Positions 8,479 through 15,553 of a stretch of DNA of 64,000 bases are shown here, in pieces (within the stretch, counting starts at the first letter, position 1; each line of letters opens with the position of its first letter). The DNA is taken from positions 124,001 to 188,000 of the forward strand of contig NZ_FOPP01000004.1 in NCBI RefSeq assembly GCF_900113525.1, read 5' to 3'. Under the pieces are notes generated by a model. That model saw nothing but the letters and a program-made list of their open reading frames with translations. It ran no database searches and was not told where the DNA came from. The position numbers were made by a program, and so were the translations under genes. The DNA is from Pedobacter insulae. GTDB taxonomy: Bacteria; Bacteroidota; Bacteroidia; Sphingobacteriales; Sphingobacteriaceae.

Positions 8479-9729
8479 ATGAATATACTGAAATTTTTCA
8501 CCGCAGGTAGTGTAGACGATGGCAAAAGCACGTTAATAGGGCGCCTGCTTTACGATACAGATTCGATTTTAGCAGATCAGTTAGAGGCGCTAAAGCACGC
8601 TAATCGCAAGAATGATGACGGAACAATTGATTTAGCGATCTTAACCGACGGACTAAGAGCCGAAAGGGAGCAAGGTATAACGATTGATGTGGCCTATAAA
8701 TACTTTCAAACCGAGAAACGAAAATTTATTATAGCCGATACGCCAGGTCACATTCAATATACCAGAAACATGGTAACAGGAGCGTCGACTTCGAATTTAG
8801 CGATCATTTTAATTGATGCCAGGAACGGAGTGATTGAGCAGACTATCCGCCATTCCTACCTTGTTTCCTTACTAGAGATAAAACATATTGTAGTTTGCAT
8901 CAATAAGATGGATATGGTTAATTATAGTGAAACTGTATTTAATGCTATCATCGAGAAATACAAAGCACTGGCGCAGAACTTAGGTTTAAAAAATGTAACC
9001 TATATACCTGTAAGTGCTTTGAAAGGAGATAATATCGTGCAGTCGTCAGCAGCTATGCGCTGGTATGAAGGAGAAAGTCTGCTCCATTTTCTGGAACAAG
9101 TGGAAGTTGAGGTGCTGGATAAATCTGCTTCAGCGAGAATGCCGGTTCAATGGATAATTAGGCCGCAAACAGCACAGCTTCATGACTATAGGGGTTATGC
9201 AGGCAGAATTTTAAGTGGAACATTTAAGGTGAACGATCAAGTTACGGTACTCCCGTCTAACGTCAGCTCTTCCATCAAAAAAATAGACTTCTTCGAAAGG
9301 GAATTTACAGAAGCTTCAGCGGGGCAATCCGTTGTGATACATTTGAATGATAATATTGATATCAGTAGAGGAGACACCTTGGTAAATACGGTTGCCAAGC
9401 CTCTCGAATCTCAACTCATTGAGGCAGATTTATGTTGGATGGATGCCAGATCACTAGATAGTTCCGTAACTTACTTAATCCAACACAACAGCAGGATTAG
9501 CAAATGTAAAATCGCAGAGATCATATATAAAGTTGATATCAATACGCTAGAAAAAGCTGCAGCTGAAGATTTTAAATTAAATGACATTGGGAGGGTAGTG
9601 GTTAAAACTGCAGAACCTCTGGCTTTCGATATATACGGCGATAATAGGGCAAATGGTTCAGCAATTTTAATTGATAGCAGAACCAATCTTACCGTGGGTG
9701 CGCTCATGTTCAGGGCATCAGTGGAGTAG
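8479..9729 (+). CDS. cysN: Sulfate adenylyltransferase subunit 1 (GTPase)
   Basis: 416 residues, an EF-Tu-like GTPase that drives APS formation by CysD. The G1 loop AGSVDDGKSTLIGRLLYDTD, the EREQGITIDVAYKYF switch, the G3 DTPGH motif and the G4 NKMD motif are all present, followed by two beta-barrel domains. The protein ends after these, so there is no fused APS kinase (CysC). This is consistent with direct APS reduction by the 4Fe-4S CysH. It starts 18 bp after cysD. Confidence 0.95.
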   Translation: MNILKFFTAGSVDDGKSTLIGRLLYDTDSILADQLEALKHANRKNDDGTIDLAILTDGLRAEREQGITIDVAYKYFQTEKRKFIIADTPGHIQYTRNMVTGASTSNLAIILIDARNGVIEQTIRHSYLVSLLEIKHIVVCINKMDMVNYSETVFNAIIEKYKALAQNLGLKNVTYIPVSALKGDNIVQSSAAMRWYEGESLLHFLEQVEVEVLDKSASARMPVQWIIRPQTAQLHDYRGYAGRILSGTFKVNDQVTVLPSNVSSSIKKIDFFEREFTEASAGQSVVIHLNDNIDISRGDTLVNTVAKPLESQLIEADLCWMDARSLDSSVTYLIQHNSRISKCKIAEIIYKVDINTLEKAAAEDFKLNDIGRVVVKTAEPLAFDIYGDNRANGSAILIDSRTNLTVGALMFRASVE

Positions 9730-9733
9730 GAAG

Positions 9734-9853
9734 CTGTCATTGCTAGATTAACCCGTCATTGCGAGGCTAACCTGTCATTGCGAGATTAACCCGTCATTGC
9801 GAGGTACGAAGCAATCTGATCGTGAGAGATTGCTTCGTACCTCGCAATGACGG
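9734..9853. repeat. Three 19-bp tandem repeats followed by REP-like inverted repeat (copy 2)
   Basis: Three direct 19-mers at 9734-9752, 9753-9771 and 9772-9790 follow the pattern CYGTCATTGCKAGRYTAAC. They run directly into a full hairpin element with 27-bp perfect arms (9791-9817 and 9827-9853) and a 9-nt loop. The tandem units share their first 11-12 bases with the hairpin arm, so they look like truncated copies of its end. They lie between cysN and the second cobA. Confidence 0.85.
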
Positions 9854-9914
9854 ACACTCGTTCGCACTTCCTCACAAGGAACATAATAGTTCATAATTTT
9901 ATTTTAAAATAAAT

Positions 9915-9946
9915 ACTACTAATAAGGTAGATATTATATACATTTG
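9915..9946 (+). promoter_or_regulatory. Promoter of the second cobA with ACTACTAA box
   Basis: The -7 type element TACATTTG lies at 9939-9946, with ACTACTAA at 9915-9922, exactly 24 bp apart as in the sulfite reductase promoter. A GTAG at 9927-9930 makes an imperfect dyad with the CTAC of the box. This suggests that the second cobA has its own promoter under the same sulfur regulator (inference). Confidence 0.5.
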
Positions 9947-9973
9947 TATTGTTGAACCAATTTACCGACCGTG

Positions 9974-10768
9974 ATGATTATAGAAAGAATAAAGAATGCT
10001 ACTGTAGAACCTAAGATAAGCCTAGTAGGCGCTGGTCCTGGCGACCCAGATTTGTTAACTTTAAAAGGAGTGAAGGCCTTACAAACTGCTGATGTTGTTT
10101 TGTATGACGCTTTGGTAAACGAAGCATTGTTAAATCATGCGCCTAAGCAGGCAATTAAAGTTTATGTAGGTAAAAGGTCCGGAGATGAATCATTTTCGCA
10201 AGAGTTGGTTAATAAACTGATGATTGATTATGCATTAAACTATGGTCATGTGGTTCGCTTAAAAAGTGGCGATCCTTTTGTATTTGCCCGTGGCTATGAA
10301 GAAATAGACGTAGCCGAATCTTATAGTATCCCCACAGAGATCATACCCGGTATTTCGAGTGCTTTAGGAGTTCCTGGTTTACAGAAAATACCAATGGTTT
10401 ATAGTGCACTTAGTGAGAGCTTTTGGGTAGTTACCGGAACCAATGCTAAAGGAGAAGTATCCCCGGATTTATACGTTGCAGCAAAATCAAATGCCACCAT
10501 AGTTGTATTAATGGGCATTGAGAAAATCAAGGAAATAGCTTCAATTTTTAAGGCAGAAGGCAAAGAAAATCTACCGGTAGCAGTGATTGAGAATGGTTCG
10601 TCGGCAAACGAGCATGTAGTAGTTGGCATTGTTGAAACGATCGAGGAATTAATTATAGAAAAACACATTCAATCTCCAGCGTTATTGGTGTTTGGGCAGG
10701 TCGTATCGCTACATCCTCAATTTAATGCAATTAAAGATTTTTACGCCATATTGGCTCAAGAAGAGTAA
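9974..10768 (+). CDS. Second SUMT-like uroporphyrinogen-III C-methyltransferase, divergent copy
   Basis: 264 residues from ATG 9974 (a GTG at 9971 is in frame just before it). It is closely similar over its whole length to the cobA product at 4445 (shared GAGPGDP, VYVGKRSG, LNYGHVVRLK and VPGLQ.IP). Two strongly conserved SUMT positions have changed: the GGDP motif reads KSGDPFVFARG, and the THR motif (PVTHRGMSES in the first copy) reads PMVYSALSES. The frame is open and the flanking motifs are intact, so it is not an obvious pseudogene. It may have altered activity or substrate, or a backup role. It has its own candidate promoter resembling that of the sulfite reductase operon. Confidence 0.8.
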   Translation: MIIERIKNATVEPKISLVGAGPGDPDLLTLKGVKALQTADVVLYDALVNEALLNHAPKQAIKVYVGKRSGDESFSQELVNKLMIDYALNYGHVVRLKSGDPFVFARGYEEIDVAESYSIPTEIIPGISSALGVPGLQKIPMVYSALSESFWVVTGTNAKGEVSPDLYVAAKSNATIVVLMGIEKIKEIASIFKAEGKENLPVAVIENGSSANEHVVVGIVETIEELIIEKHIQSPALLVFGQVVSLHPQFNAIKDFYAILAQEE

Positions 10769-10780
10769 TCTTTATGGATG

Positions 10781-10878
10781 AAGTAGGCATCAAGTAGGTA
10801 TCACGTAAGTTTGATGTAGTGCTAAAGCCTACTTGATACCTACTTGATGACTACTTGATCACTACTTGAAGTCTACTT
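10781..10878. repeat. Intergenic hairpin with short tandem TACTTGAT repeats
   Basis: Arms 10781-10803 and 10834-10856 are complementary at 22 of 23 positions around a 30-nt loop. The right arm is part of a run of about 11-bp direct repeats (CTACTTGAT plus two variable bases) from 10829 to about 10878. The element sits just after the second cobA stop and could act as a terminator-like or mRNA-stabilising structure, though it lacks a U-tract. No gene is seen in the 249-bp gap up to glgA. Confidence 0.75.
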
Positions 10879-11017
10879 AAAGTGTAGCTGACTGACATCT
10901 TTAAATCCACGCCCTTTTAATTCAAATACTAATTTTTTATTGAAATTATTTTTCCTATTTATTGGTATTGCTTAATCTATTGCCTATTTTGACTGAAGTT
11001 TTTTCAAGCTTCAAAAT

Positions 11018-12424
11018 ATGGAAATTATACACTTTAGCGCAGAATGTTATCCGGTTGCAAAAGTTGGTGGCTTAGGGGATGTTGTTGGCGCTTTGCCAAA
11101 ATATCAGAATAAGCTTGGCCACGTAGCCAAAGTGGTAATGCCAGCTTATAGCAATAAATTTTTGTATGAGAACGAGTTTGAAGTTGTTTACGATGGATGG
11201 GTTAGATTAGGAAACCATAATTTACAGGCTCGCATTTTCAGGGAAAGAACAAATAAGTTAGGTTTTGATCTATTCCTGGTGCATATTGCTGGGTTGCTAG
11301 ACCGCGAAAAAGTATATGGATATGATGATGATACAGAACGCTTTCTAGCATTTCAAATAGCTGCCTTAGATTGGATTGCCCAATGGGAACACAAACCGAA
11401 TGTGATCCACTGTCATGATCATCATACGGGACTAATACCATTTATGATCGGCAATTGTCATCAGTACCGCCATTTGAATTATATTCCGACAGTTTTAACC
11501 ATTCATAATGCTCAATATCAAGGTCAGTTTGGCTGGGACAAATTGTATTATCTTCCGCCTTATGACTTACGGAATTCAAATAAATTAGATTGGGGAAATG
11601 CGATCAACCCATTAGCATCGGCTATTAAATGTGCTTGGCGGGTGACTACGGTTTCACCGAGCTATCTGGAGGAAATCAGCTATCAAGCCAATGGCTTAGA
11701 GGGTTTGTTATTTCAGGAGAAAGGGAAGTCGGCCGGTATTTTAAATGGTATAGACAATGATGTTTGGAATCCAAAATCAGATCCCATGCTTAAAAAAGGT
11801 TTTACCAATAAAACGGTAGAAAGCGGAAAAAAAGCAAACAAAGAAGCCCTGTGTGATGTTTTTAATTTAGATAAAACGAAACCATTATATACATTTATAG
11901 GCAGGCTGGTGGGAGAAAAAGGCGCAGATCTACTACCCGATATTTTTTACAATGCCCTGCAACAAAGCGACGGGGAACTTAATATTTTGGTGCTGGGCTC
12001 TGGCGACCCGCATGTGGAAGATCGTTTAAATGAGCTAACCCATCAGTTTCCGGGCTTTTATAATGCGTATATCGGTTATAATGAAGCCTTGTCACACCAA
12101 ATATATGCTGGGGCAGACTTCTTATTAATGCCTTCTAGAGTTGAACCCTGCGGTCTAAATCAAATGTATGCTTTGCGTTATGGCACTATTCCAATTGTGA
12201 GACGCATAGGAGGGTTAAAAGACACCGTAATTGACATTGGCGATGGAGGTTTTGGAATTTGTCATGATCAGACTAACGTGTGGGATGTGGGACATGCAAT
12301 TGGACGGGCATATGAACTTTATTTAGACCAGAAAAAGCTTAAGGAAATTCGTAAGTTTATCATGAACTTAGACCACTCTTGGGATAGAGCGGCACAACAA
12401 TATATAGATTTATACAGCATGTAA
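11018..12424 (+). CDS. glgA: Glycogen synthase (GT5)
   Basis: 468 residues, usual GlgA length. It elongates alpha-1,4-glucan from ADP-glucose (some Bacteroidota enzymes use UDP-glucose). The N-terminal AECYPVAKVGGLGDVVGALP holds the KxGGL nucleotide-sugar loop. The C-terminal Rossmann half shows FIGRLVGEKGADLLPD and MPSRVEPCGLNQMYALRYG, the conserved donor-binding and catalytic Glu region. glgC follows 13 bp downstream, supporting a glycogen operon. No clear branching enzyme is in the window. Confidence 0.93.
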   Translation: MEIIHFSAECYPVAKVGGLGDVVGALPKYQNKLGHVAKVVMPAYSNKFLYENEFEVVYDGWVRLGNHNLQARIFRERTNKLGFDLFLVHIAGLLDREKVYGYDDDTERFLAFQIAALDWIAQWEHKPNVIHCHDHHTGLIPFMIGNCHQYRHLNYIPTVLTIHNAQYQGQFGWDKLYYLPPYDLRNSNKLDWGNAINPLASAIKCAWRVTTVSPSYLEEISYQANGLEGLLFQEKGKSAGILNGIDNDVWNPKSDPMLKKGFTNKTVESGKKANKEALCDVFNLDKTKPLYTFIGRLVGEKGADLLPDIFYNALQQSDGELNILVLGSGDPHVEDRLNELTHQFPGFYNAYIGYNEALSHQIYAGADFLLMPSRVEPCGLNQMYALRYGTIPIVRRIGGLKDTVIDIGDGGFGICHDQTNVWDVGHAIGRAYELYLDQKKLKEIRKFIMNLDHSWDRAAQQYIDLYSM

Positions 12425-12437
12425 AGCAATAAAAAGT

Positions 12438-13709
12438 ATGACAGATAAAGTATTAGGTGTAATCCTTGGCGGTGGTCAGGGCTCCAGATTGTCTCCCTTA
12501 ACCCAAACACGTTCTAAACCTGCGGTACCAATAGGGGGTAAATATCGTTTAGTTGATATTCCGATCTCAAATTGTATCAATTCAGGTATTCATAGAATGT
12601 TTGTTTTAACCCAGTTTAATTCTGCTTCCTTAAACAAACACATTAAAAACACGTATCACTTTAGTCATTTTTCTAAAGCCTTTGTTGATATTTTAGCTGC
12701 TGAGCAAACGCCTGAAAATCCGACTTGGTTTCAGGGTACCGCTGATGCGGTGAGGCAATGTATGCATCATATTATGAACCATGAGTTTGAATATATACTC
12801 ATTTTATCAGGCGATCAATTGTATCAAATGGACTTCAGGGAGATGCTCAAAGCCCATATTGAAAAGGATGCAGATATCTCTATCGCTACCATTCCGGTTA
12901 CTGCAAAAGACGCCACAGACTTTGGAATTTTAAAAGCGAATAAAGATCACATGATTACTTCATTTACCGAAAAGCCGAAAGTTGGTTTAGAAGAATGGGT
13001 TTCGGATACTGGGGAAGAGATGGGACGTGAGGGAAAAGTTTTCTTGGCATCGATGGGTATTTATATTTTCAATCGCCAGTTTTTGATGAATATCTTAAAT
13101 GAAAATATCGAAGAAAAAGATTTTGGTAAAGAAATTCTACCAAGAGCGATAAAATCTAATAAAGTTCTCAGCTATCAATACGAAGGATATTGGACTGATA
13201 TCGGTAATATATCGTCATTTTTTGAGGCCAATCTAGGTTTAACTGATGAATTGCCGAAATTTAATATGTTTGATAGTGCTCATACGATATTTACCCGTGC
13301 AAGAATGCTTCCTCCTTCGAAAATATCGGGTACCACATTAGAAAGAACTGTTATTCCGGAAGGTTGTATTGTGCAAGCGAGCAGGATTGAGCATACAATT
13401 TTAGGCATTAGATGTAGAATTGGCAAAGATACGGTCATTACAAATGCCTATATTATGGGATGTGATTATTATCAAACTCTTGAAGAGATTGAGTCTGAAA
13501 CTAAATTAGGAAGATCTTTAATGGGTATTGGCGACAGGTGCTTTATCAATAATGCAATTATTGATAAAAATTGTAAAATTGGAAATGATGTAAGAATTAA
13601 TGGGGGTGATCATTTACCAGACGGCGATTTTGAACTCTATGCAGTTAAAGATGGGATTATAGTGATTAAGAAAGGAGTTGATATTCCCGGAGGCACACAT
13701 ATAGGCTAA
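12438..13709 (+). CDS. glgC: Glucose-1-phosphate adenylyltransferase
   Basis: 423 residues. It makes ADP-glucose from ATP and glucose-1-phosphate. The nucleotidyltransferase N-terminus has ILGGGQGSRLSPLTQTRSKP and GGKYRLVDIPISNCINSG; FQGTADAVRQ and the substrate-binding FTEKPK segment follow. The C-terminal third is a left-handed beta-helix with hexapeptide-like repeats (VIPEGCIVQASRIEH). It is co-oriented with glgA, with a 13-bp gap, so the two are probably co-transcribed. Confidence 0.94.
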   Translation: MTDKVLGVILGGGQGSRLSPLTQTRSKPAVPIGGKYRLVDIPISNCINSGIHRMFVLTQFNSASLNKHIKNTYHFSHFSKAFVDILAAEQTPENPTWFQGTADAVRQCMHHIMNHEFEYILILSGDQLYQMDFREMLKAHIEKDADISIATIPVTAKDATDFGILKANKDHMITSFTEKPKVGLEEWVSDTGEEMGREGKVFLASMGIYIFNRQFLMNILNENIEEKDFGKEILPRAIKSNKVLSYQYEGYWTDIGNISSFFEANLGLTDELPKFNMFDSAHTIFTRARMLPPSKISGTTLERTVIPEGCIVQASRIEHTILGIRCRIGKDTVITNAYIMGCDYYQTLEEIESETKLGRSLMGIGDRCFINNAIIDKNCKIGNDVRINGGDHLPDGDFELYAVKDGIIVIKKGVDIPGGTHIG

Positions 13710-13764
13710 CAGTAAATTGATATTCCCCATAACATTTTACGGATTTTATTTGTTATAATGGAAT

Positions 13765-15549
13765 ATGGAGAATAAACACCTTTATCAAACAGGAATAATT
13801 GGAAATTGTGCATTCATAGCACATGTTAATGTAAATACAGATATATCATGGCTATGTTGGCCTAAGTTCGACAGTCCGTTTGTCTTCGGTAGTTTACTGG
13901 ATAAAAAGAAGGGGGGCGAATTTTCTATCCTTCCTGTTGGGGAATTCACTTCTCATCAGTACTATATAGAAAATACCAATGTTTTAAGAACCGAAATTAC
14001 TACGGAGGAGGGGAAATATAGGGTAACCGATTTTGCCCCACGATTTAGGTTATACGAAAGATATTATAAGCCCTTAATGCTTATTAGGAAAATTGAGGCT
14101 TTAGCTGGAACCCCCCGTATAAAAATTAAGTGTGACCCGGTAAGTGATTACGGGCTGAAAAAAACAAAAGCTACACGGGGAAGTAATCATATCGATTTTA
14201 AAGGCGGTGAAGAAAATATCCAGCTTAGTACTAATGTATCTTTAAACTATATATTGGAGGATAAAGCTTTTGTACTGAATGAAACGAAATACCTTATTTT
14301 AACCTTTGGGTTTAATTTAGAAGCCCCCATAAATAGTACTGCTGATAAATTTTTAAAGGAAACAACAAATTACTGGCGGTTGTGGATAAAGCATTCATCC
14401 ATAGCTATTTTTCATCAGCCCTTTGTAATCCGGTCTGCTTTGGTTTTAAAGATCCATCAATATGAAGATACAGGAGCCATAATTGCCGCAAGTACCACAA
14501 GCTTGCCAGAATCGCCAGGAAGTACAAGGAATTGGGATTATCGGTATTGTTGGCTACGGGATTCGTTTTATGTACTCACCTCCTTGAACCATATTGGCCA
14601 TTTCGAAGAAATGGAGAAGTATTTTGCTTATCTATCCGATATTTCACTTGCCGAAGACGAGCGTTATCAGCCACTTTATAGTATCACCGGAGAACGCCAG
14701 ATTACCGAATATACGTTAGACCATCTATCGGGTTATAACCATGAGCGGCCTATTAGAATTGGTAATCAAGCAGCCGAACATATCCAAAACGACATTTATG
14801 GACAGGTGTTAATTGCTATGCTTCCGCTCTACACCGATCATCGGTTTGTGTTTTCTGAAAGAAGTGACTCTTTAAAATGGCTGGATCATGTTTTATCGAA
14901 AATTGAGAGCACAATTGACGAGAAGGATGCCGGTATTTGGGAATTCAGAAACATTGCCAATACGCATTGTTATAGTAATCTATTTCAATGGGCAGGCGCC
15001 AATGCAGCCTTAAAAATGGCGCGCACAATAAACGATGTCGGTTTTGAGGAACGTGCGAAGATTTTAATAGATAAGGCTGCCGCAAATATCGAGGCATGTT
15101 ATGATCCGGTACGAAAAGTGTATGCAAACGCTGTCGGAAGTAAACATCTGGATGCAAGCACCTTGCAATTGATTATGATGAATTACTTAGATCCATCCTC
15201 CCAAAAGGCCAAAGATCATTTGGCTGCACTGGAGGAAGATCTTAGAACCGAAGATGGATTATTTTATCGCTACTTACACGAAGATGACTTTGGTAAGCCC
15301 AAAACCACATTTTTAATTTGTGCCTTTTGGTATGTAGAGGCCTTAGCATGTGTGGGGAGATTGGACGATGCGATTAAAGAGTTTGAGAATATTATCAAAT
15401 ATTGCAACCATTTATTGTTGTTCAGCGAGGATGTTGACGCTAAAAATGGCAGTCAATGGGGCAATTTTCCACAAGCATACAGTCACGTAGGTTTAATGAA
15501 TGCAGCTTATAGAATTGCCGTTAAATTGGATAGGCCTATATTCCTTTAA
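13765..15549 (+). CDS. GH15-family glycoside hydrolase (glucoamylase- or trehalase-like)
   Basis: 594 residues without a signal peptide, so cytoplasmic. An N-terminal beta-sandwich domain (starting YQTGIIGNCAFIAHVN, then WLCWPKFDSPFVFGSLL) precedes the (alpha/alpha)6 barrel with the GH15 hallmark STRNWDYRYCWLRDSFYVL and GNQAAEHIQNDIYGQ. GH15 includes glucoamylases, glucodextranases and trehalases. Its position between glgC and the convergent OtsA-OtsB gene favours a role in intracellular glycogen or trehalose turnover; the sequence alone does not decide which. It ends 4 bp before the convergent otsAB stop. Confidence 0.88.
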   Translation: MENKHLYQTGIIGNCAFIAHVNVNTDISWLCWPKFDSPFVFGSLLDKKKGGEFSILPVGEFTSHQYYIENTNVLRTEITTEEGKYRVTDFAPRFRLYERYYKPLMLIRKIEALAGTPRIKIKCDPVSDYGLKKTKATRGSNHIDFKGGEENIQLSTNVSLNYILEDKAFVLNETKYLILTFGFNLEAPINSTADKFLKETTNYWRLWIKHSSIAIFHQPFVIRSALVLKIHQYEDTGAIIAASTTSLPESPGSTRNWDYRYCWLRDSFYVLTSLNHIGHFEEMEKYFAYLSDISLAEDERYQPLYSITGERQITEYTLDHLSGYNHERPIRIGNQAAEHIQNDIYGQVLIAMLPLYTDHRFVFSERSDSLKWLDHVLSKIESTIDEKDAGIWEFRNIANTHCYSNLFQWAGANAALKMARTINDVGFEERAKILIDKAAANIEACYDPVRKVYANAVGSKHLDASTLQLIMMNYLDPSSQKAKDHLAALEEDLRTEDGLFYRYLHEDDFGKPKTTFLICAFWYVEALACVGRLDDAIKEFENIIKYCNHLLLFSEDVDAKNGSQWGNFPQAYSHVGLMNAAYRIAVKLDRPIFL

Positions 15550-15553
15550 CCCA

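Noticed and set aside
9974..10768. Second cobA considered as a pseudogene
   Set aside because: The frame is complete, the length normal and most motifs intact; divergence is limited to specific positions.
10829..10878. Possible CRISPR-like array of TACTTGAT units
   Set aside because: Units are only about 11 bp with 2-bp variable positions; there are no spacers of 30 bp and no cas genes.
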